From assembly GCA_964036275.1 (NCBI GenBank), contig OZ038434.1, positions 2,812,560 through 2,876,559 of the forward strand: DNA of 64,000 nt, in the 5' to 3' direction. Below are positions 1 through 12,707 of this stretch, in pieces. The notes beneath the pieces are model-generated. The model made no database searches and was not told the origin of the DNA. It saw only the letters and a list, made by a program, of their open reading frames with translations. Numbering within the stretch: the first letter of the stretch is position 1; each line of letters opens with the position of its first letter. A program made the translations under genes and the position numbers. Origin of the DNA: Litoditis marina (lineage: Eukaryota; Nematoda; Chromadorea; Rhabditida; Rhabditidae).

Positions 1-1176
1 ACTTAGCTGGGTCAAGTCTTCCGAGGAAAAACACTAAGTACCGTACACGGTCATTATGTTTCAAATGACCGATTTGTAGTTCCAATCATTGTTCACGGTC
101 AAGTGCTGATTATATAACAAAAAAAGAGAAATACAACGTCTAATAGCCCCTAAATACCTCCGAGCCCCCCCACCAATTTTTGTCAAGGACTCATTTCGGC
201 AGGACAGATAGTTCGGAAAACTGAGGAAAAGTAGGGTAGATAACCAGTAACCCTGACAAGTTGGGAAGTTTATATGAGTTAATGATTTATCATTATAAAG
301 TCATTTGGTTTGCAGCCGTGCGTTCCACAGGCTATTCTCTCAAACTAAAGTTCGAATTCTGATACTTTCATCCACAATTCACGAGTAAAACAAAAACAAA
401 TGCCAACATAAAGCAGGATGTATCATATATTCTACCTTATTCAATCAATTTTTATTGACCCAGGTAAAAACTTTTTCACTATTTACGTTACAAAGACTTC
501 ATCCAAGGTTGCCCATTGCCATATGCAAAACATTGTTTAAACATAACGCACTAGTTTAAACTTCTAACAAACTTCTCATTGAATGAAAAATGATAATTGA
601 ATATTCTTTATGTATTGCTATAGGAACCTGTCTTGGATAAACGTATATATATATCGGGCGCCTCAATTGACCTTGCTATGAAAACAGCAATACAGATCAT
701 GCTGAGGGGGAAGAAAAACAGAAAAGATATTCGGTGAAAATTTGATATTTATAATGTAAAGTTTAATCACAAAAATTGATACTTTTTCATATAAGTCAAG
801 GGAAGCTTCTACCCAAACAGTGGCCGAACCAGTCAAGCTGTAAATCAAAAATGATGAAAACACATCAGAAATACATAGCGCGCAAAAGTGAATGAACTTA
901 AATCCCTTTTGGCCACTTTGATTATTCCATAACGTTTAGTAGATTACCGGTAAACTCACATTTTGTGAAAGTAGTTTAGTTATTAATATCAAAACCTACG
1001 CCAACCGGTGTTGTGGGCAAACAATTTTTTAAATCTTTCCGAATTAATGTTTGCAAAAAGTAGGTGAACGATCACCGACTTCTAGTGACGATTTAGAAAC
1101 ATGCATGTCAATCAGGGATGAAGTGCAAATAGGTCAAGAAACAGATAAATTCAACCAATTCCAGCGGGTTCAGAAA

Positions 1177-1290
1177 CGGAGAGAATGAGGAGAGAGAGAG
1201 AAAGAGAGAGGAGAGAGAGAGATTGAGAGAGATGGAGAAGAATAACGAGAGAAGGAGGGAGGTAAAGATAGAGAGGAGAAGGAAATGAAG
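1177..1290. repeat. GA-rich microsatellite
   Basis: Interrupted GAGA/GGAGA tract about 110 bp long, purine-rich on the plus strand. The minus-strand open frames across it (Leu/Ser-rich) come only from the repeat. Confidence 0.85.
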
Positions 1291-1601
1291 GAGACGAAAC
1301 AAGTGAAGAAAAACGAAAAAGCAGTGAGACAAACGTGTAGAGAAACACTTCTGTATGGTTAAAAAAATTATATAAAGTACTAGATCAGCTTAATACACGC
1401 CTATCATCTGGAGACTGTGTTCAAACCAGTGTTCAGTGAAGAAAGGATTCAAATTTAAGTTATTGCGAACTTCAACTTCAGTAACACAATTAAGATTTGA
1501 AAACATAGTAAAAGCGCCAGGTGCGAAATATGAGACAGTGTTTTCTTAGGTCTTTTCTTGGTGGAAAACTGGATAGAGATGATAATGATGGATGAGACAG
1601 A

Positions 1602-1620
1602 CAGAGAGAGAAAGAGAGAA

Positions 1621-1651
<31 letters not shown>

Positions 1652-1667
1652 AAAGGAAAGCAAGAGA
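1602..1667. repeat. GA microsatellite
   Basis: Imperfect (GA)n with AAAG interruptions, about 65 bp, in otherwise unremarkable AT-rich DNA. Confidence 0.85.
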
Positions 1668-3486
1668 GAAGTTAAAAAATTTAAAATATTATCAAAAATA
1701 GAGTATTCTAGTACTCTACTTTTTTTCAGTCAAACAGTGCGGCGACCTTTTCCGTAACAAATGACCATTTTCCTTCTCAAAGAAATGTTCCGCTAGAGCA
1801 ACCTATTCTTTTGTGAATCATTTCACATTCAACGTCTTCTGTCCTTCTGACGCACCGGGTTTCGTGAAAATGTTTAACTCTATTTTTGAACGTTATATCA
1901 TTTGTTTATTAAAAAAGGTTCATAAAATTCACATAAAACGAGAGACGGACACATTTGATGAACATTTTGAATTGGTTGGACTGTTGAATGGCTCATGCTT
2001 TGAAAGAACCAGGACTCTGAGATAAACATGGCCGCGTCACCAGTTTCGTCCATTTCATTGGGAGCATCAGTTTCAGAATCGACAAATTTGAGTTATCAAT
2101 AGAAAAATAAGAACTATTCAAGAAAATCAGCGGAATCAAGCCAGATATTTCATTATGTCCAGAAAAAAAACTAGTAAACAATTGTTGTTGAATACGGGAC
2201 TGAGAGCACGAATCAGAACACCAATAATCATGCAAAGATGTTCCATGCCTGGTCATGTGAAAAAAATACACTCTGTTTTAGAACATGAACAGAACTCTAC
2301 ATTTAATTTATTTATATGGCCAGGTGTTATATGTTTCAAGAAACCTTTAAATGATGTAATTTTGTGGATGGGGCGTAACCATTGCACAAAACTTCACCAA
2401 CTTCAAAGTGTCAGTTTTACGATTGCGCAGACCTGCGATGTGAAACTTTATGTCGATTCGGCCCTCCTACGGAGGCGCCGTTAAAGAGAACTATAGGTCT
2501 ATAGGAATAAGAATTATAATGATAATAGTTATTAAACCATGGGATTTTGTGATTCAAATTAGAATTTGAGAAGGATTCAGACACCCAAAATGACCAGAAA
2601 CGTTAAAACAAGTGAAGGAAAATCATCGAAAGGGAGCCCAACTGTTACCAACTGTCTATCAAAACTATGAAATGTGGAACAATAGATGCATGTAGACGTT
2701 GTAAATAGGGTGAAAGAAGTAGTATTTTGTTCTACAAATAAACTGGTTTCGTTTGTTATCATGCGAAAGATCTGTTCAGCTATGATGTTTTGCTTGGTCT
2801 ACTGCAACCATAAAATATGTGAGAACTGGTAGAAAAACAGTAAACGATGCCACATTGACAAAAAAGATCGAAAACAATTGAATAGTCAACTCATGTTCCT
2901 ATTCATTTTCGAAGTCAATTGTAACGACAGGTTACTAAGAAGCGGAATATGTGAAATGTACTGAAAACTTGTCTATGACACTGTTATCGAAGAGTTTCGA
3001 CGTTATTTTCAAAGTTTTATCAAGATAGCCAAGTCATACTGTAAGTCAAGAGGAGCGAGTAAAGCAGGGGAATGTGTGGTAGTTGGAAAGATTTCCCGTC
3101 GGAGTGAATTGTAACTTTGAGTGAAAAATAGAAAACAATAAAAAGGAGCATTCAAAACTTTGCATATTCGACAAAACTGGACGCGACTAATGAGAAACAA
3201 CTGTAGCACTGCTCGTCGAAGTTAACGACAGGAAAGAAATAAACAGAAGATAAAAATAACGGGAGAAAAGAGAGCAAAGGGGTTCCTATGAGAAACTTCT
3301 CTGCTCAAAGTAAACAATCTTCAACAAAATAGTAAGTTTTGTGGTTTTAAATATTGGTATTTTTCTATAGTCCCATGGTCAGATCGGAAAGCTATGCTTC
3401 TCCCGAACCTGTATCGCCTGACATAAAAAATTTAGTAATAATAAATCAAGGAAAACTTCACAAAACTATGAAGAATGTAGTTCAAT

Positions 3487-3529
3487 TAATGTGCTCAGTA
3501 AGACAGTACTTCTCTTTCTGAGCACATTA
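3487..3529. repeat. short perfect hairpin
   Basis: TAATGTGCTCAG at 3487-3498 is repeated in inverted orientation at 3518-3529 (CTGAGCACATTA), a perfect 12-bp stem with a 19-nt spacer. The stem is short for a microRNA precursor and pairing does not clearly extend outward. Confidence 0.6.
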
Positions 3530-4765
3530 CATTAAGTATATCATCTCCCAAAAAGTCCAAGTGACATAATTATTTATTTGTTCAAATATAATAACCTACA
3601 AATAATATGTTTCTTGTTACATACTAATTACGTATCAAGACTTGGATCTATTGGCAGTGCGCCAACAGGTTATTATTCATTCCGAAAATCCACTCGAGAT
3701 TCTAATATGTAGGCCTCTTCAAAAGGTTTCTATTATGGGTAGCTGGTAGCTGGTGAAATTGGCAGTTATTATTAGATGCAATCTAAGCGGGTCGAATCAG
3801 GAATAGTTGAAAATATTATCAAAAGAATATTCGAATAGAAAAAATAAGCAACTAGTGAGTTACGAATTACCTACAACAAATTGTTTTTGTTATAGTGTTC
3901 TATTAGAGAGAGTGGTTTGAAAATAAATCAAACGTTGTGTAATAAAATTGTTTTTTTTTTGCAAGTGCGTACGCACAACCTACACATACATCATTTGCAG
4001 CAATAATAACCCATATTCTACCAATTTTCCACTGTTTACCTATGATAGGTTCTGTTCTAAAGTATCCTCTGATTAATTTTGAAAATGTATCTTATTTCAC
4101 GAAAGATGAAAAGGGTTATCGAGTGAAATTAGTCTCAAGATACTAATACTGAGTGGAACAAACAATGAAAAAGGTTTGAGTTGTAGATCAAATATTGACA
4201 CTGCTGGCTAGACCAAAAGAAACTACTATACGAAAACAAGATGAAAATAGAATAATATATGTAGCACCTAAGTTTTATTCCGTTGAGAAAAGAGTGAAAA
4301 AGGGCAAATATAAATGAAACGCTGAGAGGATTAATTTTAGGTAAAGTAAACATAACAAACTGGATGAGAAAAACTGAGAAACAAATATAGACTGTACCAT
4401 TTTTCGATTTAATTCAAGATGAGAACCACATGTATTTTTCATGAATGTGAGTGGTAAGAATGTCCGTAGAGGTGTAGATGAGTAAAATGGTATAATTATG
4501 CAACACTGCGAAGGACGTGTAAATAGAAAGACACAGACTGAACAAACATCCACCTGATTATTCATAGGGCAGCCACTGTACAGATCATTATATCACAGTT
4601 CATATATAAACTGCTCGATTACAATGCTTTCTCTTCGCGGAAGCTCAAGGATGGTTATCTCGTAGTTTACATGATAAATATATATTTTATACATTTTGCT
4701 ACAATATATTTCGCATAATATTCTAATATAGGGTTCCGTTCTGTCCAAAGCCTATATGGGTAAAA

Positions 4766-4935
4766 AGATGACCTTAGTTGTAGTTTGATCACGGCACACG
4801 CCAGTTCATCGCACGACGGGCAGTAACGGGATCAAACACAGCGCGAAATGGCAACATACACCGTATGACCTTGCTGTTCTAACATCGAACTGTATACACC
4901 TTATCCTGCTGTGTTTGTAGTTTGATCCCGTAGGG
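4766..4935. repeat. dispersed repeat with TTGTAGTTTGATC ends
   Basis: The segment begins GACCTTAGTTGTAGTTTGAT and ends near TGTGTTTGTAGTTTGATCCC, with an inverted GGGATCAAAC inside. A related copy lies in intron 8 of the plus-strand rrbs-1 gene (16034-16165), and shorter relatives occur near 17277, 17445 and 32938. This pattern suggests a small non-autonomous mobile element, but no terminal repeats or target duplication could be fixed. Confidence 0.5.
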
Positions 4936-5256
4936 TATCGGTACACTTCAACTTTGGTTATCCCCTAAACAACTCACATATGCCAGGAACGAACAGTCCT
5001 TCAACAATTCTTGACGCTAAACAGTATAGTCCCCATTTGTAACTTGTCCATACATATGAATTAATCAGGGCGGTTTATCAAGCTCAACGTTTCAAGTTTC
5101 TAACAAAAAATTGCCTTCGGTTTGGACTTTTTCCGAATTTTCGCACTCAGAGAAAAAAGTTCATTCGAGTTCCAGACAGCAATACGGAAATATACCTCAA
5201 AGAAATGAATAACATGAGCGTTAGGCTATAATATTCTAGGGAGGTTTTTTCTGATA

Positions 5257-5298
5257 TGGCGAGAGAGAGAGGGGGAGAGAGGGGGGGGGGAGAAAGAA

Positions 5299-5366
<68 letters not shown>

Positions 5367-5385
5367 GAGATAGAGAGAGTGATGA
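5257..5385. repeat. long GA microsatellite
   Basis: Contains a G run near 5280 and then about 60 bp of uninterrupted GA dinucleotides (roughly 5303-5363). This is the longest pure dinucleotide tract in the window. Confidence 0.95.
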
Positions 5386-5500
5386 GTAGGCGAGTAGAGA
5401 AAAGTAACGGCATGAAGAGGACTAGAGATAGAGATTGTTGATGATTGATGACTGTCAATTGGAATACGTGGTGACTATTTGGACAGCCGGAATGCCGGTT

Positions 5501-5585
5501 GAGAGAGAGACGGAAACAGGCGAGAGCGCACAGAGAAAGAGAAAGGGCAATGGTAAAGGCTAGAGAGAGCGCCAGAGAGAGGGGG
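5501..5585. repeat. degenerate GA-rich repeat
   Basis: Interrupted GAGA-type purine tract, continuing the same compositional bias as the tract just upstream. Confidence 0.7.
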
Positions 5586-6075
5586 GGACTTCCACCACAA
5601 TGAACAGGCTTTTTTTAGAGTGTCTACTATACTGAGAGAGTGAAAAGGAGAGCTGAAGAAATAAAACAAGCAGAGAGAGATAGTGTTTTTTGCTGGTTGG
5701 TTATTTCATAGTCTGGCACTTTTGAGGTGTTATTCGATAATTCTGCTGTGTTTTACACAGCGCGCGAGCTAAACTCCAGGTTGGAAACGCCACTGTACAG
5801 TAACCCAACATCCGACTTGTTTTCCGAACCATTCAGTATGAACTGATTAACTTCAACTGGGATCACCAGAAATATGTTTGGACTAATCGGCATAAGATGG
5901 GTTATACGGACAAACAAATCGTACTTGAGAATAACTATGGAACATATAAGGTTGCACGTGGCATACCTCGTATTTTAACACTTCTGTCATTCTCATTTCT
6001 ACTTTTCTCTCTCAAGTAGTATCACAGATCTCTATCAGTCTATTTCTCTCTGTGTCCAACTCAATACTGTACGAG

Positions 6076-6126
6076 ATCTCTCTCTCTCTCTCTCTCTCTG
6101 TTCTCTCTCTCTATCCTCCCTCTCTC
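6076..6126. repeat. CT microsatellite
   Basis: (CT)n on the plus strand with short interruptions. It is opposite in strand bias to the GA tracts on either side, so the pair near 5300 and 6100 could fold back. Confidence 0.85.
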
Positions 6127-6293
6127 AAACAGTATAAGAGGCTTGAAAAACTCGTCTTTTTGCGGAGAAAAGGCTTTGTTTTGTGTGTTGCGCTTGGAAT
6201 TAATTGAAAGGCGATGCCATAAATCAAATAGAATAAGCTTAGTCCAGCGATGACCAGTCGGGGATCAAACTCAAACATGAACTAGATCGGAAG

Positions 6294-6445
6294 CGAGAGA
6301 GCGGAGGAAAGGAGAGACAGACAGAGAGAGAGGGGGGGGGATAGAAATAGAGAGAGAAACAGATGAGAAATTAGAAGAGAGCGGAGGAGAGAGATGAGGG
6401 GAAGGGAGGAGAGGGAGAGCGCGAGAGATAGAGAGAGGAAGAGCA
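6294..6445. repeat. GA-rich microsatellite
   Basis: Interrupted GAGA/GGAGA tract of about 150 bp with a run of eight to nine G near 6331. The Pro/Ser/Leu-rich open frame on the other strand is a by-product of the repeat. Confidence 0.85.
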
Positions 6446-7171
6446 AATGAGGATACTTTTTTGAAGAAAAAATACAAAATGAATACTATTTCAATCTTAT
6501 TACGTAATCTCTAGTACATAATAAAAAGTAATAAAATAAGACCATGACTAGAACATGTCACAGGTAGTCACAGGAATAGCAGTTCCGTAACGAATGAAAA
6601 CAATGCAATCGAATAATTTGAGAGATTCTATATTAGTAATTTCTAACATTATTTGTCTAACTAAAAACTACAGAAATGTTCACTAATAGAAGCCCAACGA
6701 GTTATTAGCCATGTATTACAAACATTTAGAGGCACCTAAGTGATTCTTCTATAATTTAAAATTGGCACCCAAAAATACCACGTGCACGTGAACAGAGAAA
6801 AACTTTTGTTTTTCAAACAATGAATTAAACTAACACGTCTCATCAAACGCGTCTAAATCAATGATTTAAAAGTTATAAAGCGAACTGTTGATCTCATTAC
6901 ATGCCCAACAATGAAATACTCCACTAAACCAACGAGTAAAAAACAACCAACTACAACAAGTTACAAATGACAAACAGAAACTCTACACATAGATGAATGG
7001 CGCAGCTATAATAACCGTACTCACGAAACTCAGCTTCCGGTGAGGAGTCGCAGCATGAAAACGTAGCGAAGAGAGCGTGAGAAGCTATCATAGGTCTCGT
7101 GAACGCGGTTATACATAGACAAAAAGTATACTAAGACACATGTGTAATTTCCGTTGACATTCCCTGATTTG

Positions 7172-10100
7172 CTATGACTCTGTGTACGAGTAGAGGGTCC
7201 TTCGGATCAACTCGTAGACACTGTTCGTGATTCCCCACGCAACGAGGGAACGCGTGAAGTTCAGGTGAACTCCGAGGTAAAGGCCCCGCAGCGAGCCATT
7301 TCGTTCTCTCCAAACTTCGCGGAACACATGGAACGGATTCTCGAATGCGACGCCAACCTACAATACATAAAATTGTTCAAAATCGGGGCGAAAGGTCAAC
7401 ATGCGCACTCTGGAAAGTGTAATTTGGCCTGTCAACATTACCCCAAAAATGATCATACCTCAATCAGAATCACATCTAACTGGTGTATGATTAACTCACC
7501 TTGCTCTGAATATGATTCTTGACCACATTCATGGGAAAGAAGAGCGTGGAGATGGAGGCCCCCAAAAAACCACCGGACACGAAATCGGCAACTATGTGCA
7601 TTACACTATGGTGCAACCAATCATGGGAACCAACTACCTGGAATAGAAAGACGGTCGTAAACACATCATTATATTTTGTATAGAAGTTGTAATCGATCCC
7701 AGTAATCTTAGTCGTTCATCTGAGGCTCTCAGGCAGCGATTGACTATGTTTCCGGCTGTACATAATTAGCTGCAAATCTGTTTTCACGCCAATTATAGTC
7801 ATTTTCGAGGTTGGAATGAGCTTGATGACATGTATTTATTGATCTACCACTCTGAAAGTCTTAAAATCAGACTAACACGGCTGGACGTGGCGAAGGAGTC
7901 AAACTGCGGCTTGCAGCAGTGTTTTTACGTTTTCTTCCCATAGGGAAAATACAAAAAATATACATGGACTTCGGAGATTCTACTCCGAAAATAAAATCCA
8001 AGTATCGCACAGTCTTGTTTATGATAATCACAGATTCTCAGCCCATTTCGGAAATTAGACTTTTTGGTCGAGTTCCAGAGCCGCATTCCGCATATAATTC
8101 ACGTCAATGTTTTTGTGAACTGTACGAAACTCCAGACATGACACACAAATATAGACTATGCTTTTTCAGGTTTGATCGTGCACAAAGGGAAGAAAAATCG
8201 TTAGAGCTATACCTCAGCCTAATAACACAAATTGCAAGGTTTTTTCATTAATGTACCGTTTGTCAGAATAAATATGAAATACGTCAGACACGCACGTATT
8301 TTCCTACCCTATTTGCACGGGTGAAAAGCCAACACGATTGCGCCAGTTTGGAGTACACCGTTATCAGTATACCTAACACATTGTTCTAGAGTTGGGTTGG
8401 GATTTGGGAACAAAGAAAGCTTTTGCTAATCCGCCACATACAAACCAAACCCATATTAATTCGTATTTCTGAATGCAGTTTTCTATTTAGTAAACCTTAT
8501 TTTACTCGCCAAGGACAGACATCTATTATTCGAACGAACAATTCTCATTTCAGCAATAACGACATTTTGATCCCCCGAGATCGGTAAGAACAAAATGACA
8601 GTGTAGAATGTAACCTTTCACTTTGGACCGAGCGACACCTATTACACACGTGATTCTTATCAGAAATCGTAGGACTACAGAGAACGATCAAACTGTCAAT
8701 CTATGAATGTTGTGGCTGCTCGAGTGCTCTAATCTTCAATCTGCAGTACACTGCACACAACAAACAGTGGAAAGTAATTCGAAATACTGAATCGAAAGAA
8801 AAAGTAATTAAGTAACTACTGACTGGTTCATTTGCGTGAACTATTTTCAACTTTTACCGGCAAAATGATACCATGTATTTGAAATAATATGAATAGCCTG
8901 TTTCTTTACCTATTTGGTTATTATGCATGACGTGAGTAAAACTCGACAAACAGCGTCACATCCTCAAACTCACACGTGCTTCAGCACGTTAACCTCCTAC
9001 CTCACATAGATTAACAACCAGTTCTCACTTTTCTTCACGCAGCGCAGTCTTCTAACTGTTTTTCACTCGTGACATTACAAACAATATTTACTGGTTTCAA
9101 CAGTTTGGGAAATGAAAATGATGATTTAAACTATGTGGTATGTAGATCATGCAGAAAGGAGGTATAAAGTACAACTCACCAGTTGTTTAAAGGGTTCCTT
9201 TAAAGTGAAGAACATGGCATTTGATAAACTGTTCCTGGCCAGAACCACAGACCACCCGCGATAATATTCACGAATACCGTATACCTGTAAAGAAACGCTA
9301 TGGTATTTCAGGGTTAGGGTATTATACAATACATAGTAACTTTCGAATTTCCCCTAATTCAGTAATAAAATATAAACAATCCAAGAAGCAGGATTAATAT
9401 ATTTAGGTAGTGTCCCAGCGTCCCACTATTTGGGTACTCGTCGTGATACGGAGCGAATAGCGAAAGAAACATGGACCGAAACGAACTGTTGAAATTGACA
9501 AAATGTACTACTGCAAACTACCACTTTATGAAGATGAAGGGTGAATACGGTCTCATTTCAACGATTTACAAAAAGGAATTGCTTTGGAGAAAACCGACAG
9601 CATCACAGAATATTGTTCCAATCAATTTTTCAACAGTTTATTTCTGTAGGTTTATTACTTTGTATACATTTCTTTCTAATCCAAACTTATTCTGATATTA
9701 TTGAGCATAAACTAACCCTAAGGGCATTGAAGGCCTGACCCGTATTCCTGTAGTGACTATGATACTTTGAGGCCTGTAAAAGCACCTGAACCCTCTCAAA
9801 GGGACACAACATTCCCTCACATAGACCGGCTGCAAAATGAAATAGTTGGCCTCTGCTTATTCAGACGAGAGATGGTTACATGAGGTTTTGAATAGTGAGT
9901 AATGAAGTAACCGCAGAAAAATGTGTGTAGAAAAAAGTGAACGTAATCGTAAACGGAATACGAGAACATAGAACGAAAAAATTCGTTCAACTTTCGTCAT
10001 TGTTATAGACCGCAGCTATAGACCTAATGAGGTTTCAAAATTCAAATTCAAGACATAGAACGTCTATATAATATATTGATATTGAACTACGTGACAATGA

Positions 10101-11904
10101 TTGTGATTGACAGAATATTATCATTTACTATAGGTGAGAAGTTGAGAGGTGGAAAATGAAAAATGAAAAATGATAAACCTAGAACTTACCTATAAATGCG
10201 GCCTGCGCATGACAAAGAGAGAACGACGTGTTGGGTGGTGAATGGGGACAGGACAAAATAGTCTGGAAATTTAAAAAAATCAATCGGGAAAGAACCGGAC
10301 AGCGGACATGGACCACTTGCAATTCTTATTTGACCAACTTGACCTGTGTACTTTGGGGCTAAAATTGCCAGACGGAGCCGGGTAAGCATAAGCATACACC
10401 AGTGAGGTTGCACGATTAGACAAAAATTGTTCGGTGTTTTAACTACAAACTCGTGGAAATTTTTCTTTTTGCATCAAGAATAGAGAAACTCTACCGTTTT
10501 CATTGAAAAAGTAGGAAGTAGACCGTTTTTCGGCTATTCGTATCATCAATTTTCGCTCAAGTCTATCCCGGCAATTTGCAAATTACCAATGTGGCAACAC
10601 ATCAAGGTACACTGTTATTTCGATTCAGTTCTGATAGCAAATAAATCAAAAACTAGAGATAACGTGATAAAAGTTTGTCAGAACGAACGAATTACGAATA
10701 GGGAATAGCTCGATATACTAATGAATAGCAGGGGAAAATTGAAGTATCGTCTCCCACTTTAGGGTTTAAAAAAAACTACAATTTCCCAGCTGCAATACAA
10801 ATTAAAAAAGGTGGGGGGAGGGGTAAAAAGTCTATGTTACCAATAGCATGTAGCATCACATACAACTCACCTGGAACTCATCGTACAACCCGAACATGAG
10901 TGCCCTCGTAGTGGTTCGCATGAGAAGGGGAGGCAAGAGACCGCGATATAGTTTGCTCCATCCCTCCAATTTCATCTACAACATACACATACGTGAGGTG
11001 AAAAACAAATGTAAGTAACGATTTTCTAATGTGATGCCCTGGTTTCCTAGATAGCTAACCAAGGAATCCTTAGATTCAACTCCAAAACCAAATAGGCTTG
11101 GTGGACGTTTCGGAAGTTGCTGCAATTCCGAGATTCTGACTATTCCGAAACTGCTTTAGAAATTTTTCGTCGGTTTACGAGTGTTATGTTATGGCAAAAA
11201 TACATAAAGGGTAACTATAACCTTGCAAGGGTGTATTTGGTGTTTGGTCAAAACCCCATTTTTTTATTCCCGATGTTTTAAATTTCCAAATAATGCGACC
11301 CAATGTTTCAACAAAAAAACCTTTTTGGGGGAAAAGTTGGCGGGTGTATATACATAGGTCAAAGCTGCTTGAACTGAGATCGCTAGGTGGTAGCTCTGGC
11401 CTGTCGGCCTGTCGCTATGAACGTTTTGTAACTAGAACTACAAGATATCTGAGAAAGGTACCGCTAATAGTTGAACTGAATCTGCCGAATCCTGCAATTA
11501 AAGCACATGCATAATTCAGGATAATTAGAGAAAATTGGAAAAAAAAAGCACAAGATCTACCTGATGAACAGCAGCTTGAACGGAGAATCCATGTAGTTGT
11601 TGGCGAAAAATAATCTTGTTTGAGGGGAACAAAATACATGTTTCGATACACCCAGCGCCCCAACCAGAGACGAAATCAATGTAGTGGTTTCCTATTGCTG
11701 AAGAGGAACAGTAATATGTATCTGATTAGAGTGTTTACAACATATGCATCAATTGTGTCGGACCCGTTGGAAAGAACATATAAAAAGGAAAATGAGACAA
11801 CTTCATTTCTGAAAAAAACATTTTTCCCTGAAAGACACAGAGAACCAGGAAGATTTGAGCTCACCTTTCACATCGGCACTATTGGATGAAGACTTGGGAG
11901 ACAT
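7172..11904 (-). CDS. SLC25A51: mitochondrial carrier, SLC25A51 (MCART1) type
   Basis: Complete 8-exon gene on the minus strand, 298 residues, the usual SLC25 length. Coding exons (high to low): 11904-11865, 11697-11561, 10975-10871, 10262-10190, 9829-9717, 9284-9180, 7637-7500, 7357-7172. All junctions are GT-AG and the phases close exactly. Three repeats are visible. The signature positions are atypical: P38-S-N-K-I-I, followed by FRQQ; P128-F-E-R-V-Q; and P226-M-N-V-V-K, in place of canonical PxDxxK/R. The same deviations, with YRGLLPPL, REYYRGW and LSNAMFF blocks, are the hallmark of SLC25A51/52, which imports NAD+ across the inner mitochondrial membrane; this role is inferred from family membership. 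Six membrane helices are expected. The start ATG at 11904 is the first in-frame Met and gives a short hydrophilic leader. It is divergent from rrbs-1. Confidence 0.93.
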
Positions 11905-12707
11905 TTAGACAAACGCTATCACAATATAACATCAGTCGTCTCCTTTTGTTCATATACTGTCCACAGTTCTCGACAGAAGTGATAGCTAAAAGAGAGTCAG
12001 TAGAATGTTTTGAGCATCCACAGCTAACGAACGGGCTAACGCTAGCCAAACGATTAAACAAAACCTCCCCGGAGGAAACTACACAAGCATTTCCAATCAA
12101 ATCGGCACCTACTATCTGCGACTCACTAACTGACAGAGACAAAGCCTATCAAACAATGAATAGGCTAAAGTACACGATACCTGTCCTGAGAAAATATGAA
12201 GCAATACACTATATCAAAGCTTAAAATAACCATTTGATCACGAGCGTGTTCAAAATAGGATCAGCAACAACACAAATGCTGACTTCCTTGGAAACAGGAA
12301 ATATATAGAATCTTTATTGAAAAATTGAATTCAAAAGAATGGGTAACGCAAAAGTATATATCGAGAAACTATATCAACAGAAACAAAACTATTGCAAAAC
12401 CTCCATTAATATAATTAAAATGAATGAATGATTAGAATGAGAGCGCCAAAAAAAAACAGAAAAACCTACAGTAAGAGACGCTCAAACAGAAATAGGGGTC
12501 GCTACTTTCCGTTACTTATAAAAACAACGCAGCTGGGGTGGTTACCAATTTTTGTCCTAACGTCGTTTGTTTCTAAATTTCTAAAAATTGAAATTTTGTA
12601 TATTTTTAATTATTTACTCGTCAATCCTTTTTTTGTTCCTGCTTCATTGTACTTTCTACCTCAAAAATGTTGTACTATTCCTTTTAACCAAGTTCCTTTA
12701 CAGAAGA
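11905..12707. promoter_or_regulatory. shared upstream region of a divergent gene pair
   Basis: About 803 bp separate the carrier start (minus, 11904) from the rrbs-1 start (plus, 12708), so both promoters must lie here or nearby. No TATA box or known operator could be assigned. An open frame of about 110 codons on the plus strand (to 12224) has no recognisable domain, no splice partner and an antisense frame of similar length, so I do not call it a gene. Confidence 0.5.
12696..12703 (+). promoter_or_regulatory. probable splice acceptor just before rrbs-1 start
   Basis: The pyrimidine-rich CCTTTACAG ends at 12703, four bases before the rrbs-1 ATG at 12708. In nematodes an acceptor this close to a start codon usually marks a spliced-leader trans-splice site, although a 5' UTR intron would look the same. 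It supports 12708 as the start. Confidence 0.45.

Larger units (their letters stand above)
1..7171. other. gene-poor AT-rich intergenic DNA
   Basis: I found no supported coding exon here on either strand. The open frames that exist are short, AT-rich or run through GA/CT repeats, and none joins to a plausible neighbour through splice sites. The stretch holds several GA microsatellites, one short hairpin and one copy of a dispersed repeat, listed separately. The last part (below 7172) should include the 3' untranslated region of the minus-strand carrier gene; no clear AATAAA was seen on the minus strand there. Confidence 0.6.

Noticed and set aside
3487..3529. microRNA precursor
   Set aside because: Only 12 perfect base pairs with a 19-nt loop; pairing does not extend to the ~22 bp expected.
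5147..5669. Minus-strand Ser/Leu-rich frames across GA repeats, also near 1108-1348 and 6271-6477
   Set aside because: They are translations of CT microsatellites without other coding features.
7919..8251. 110-codon plus-strand frame
   Set aside because: It lies inside the intron between exons 6 and 7 of the carrier gene on the opposite strand and shows no conserved features.
11886..12224. 112-codon plus-strand frame between the two divergent genes
   Set aside because: It overlaps the first exon of the carrier on the other strand, has a comparable antisense frame, and matches no family I know.
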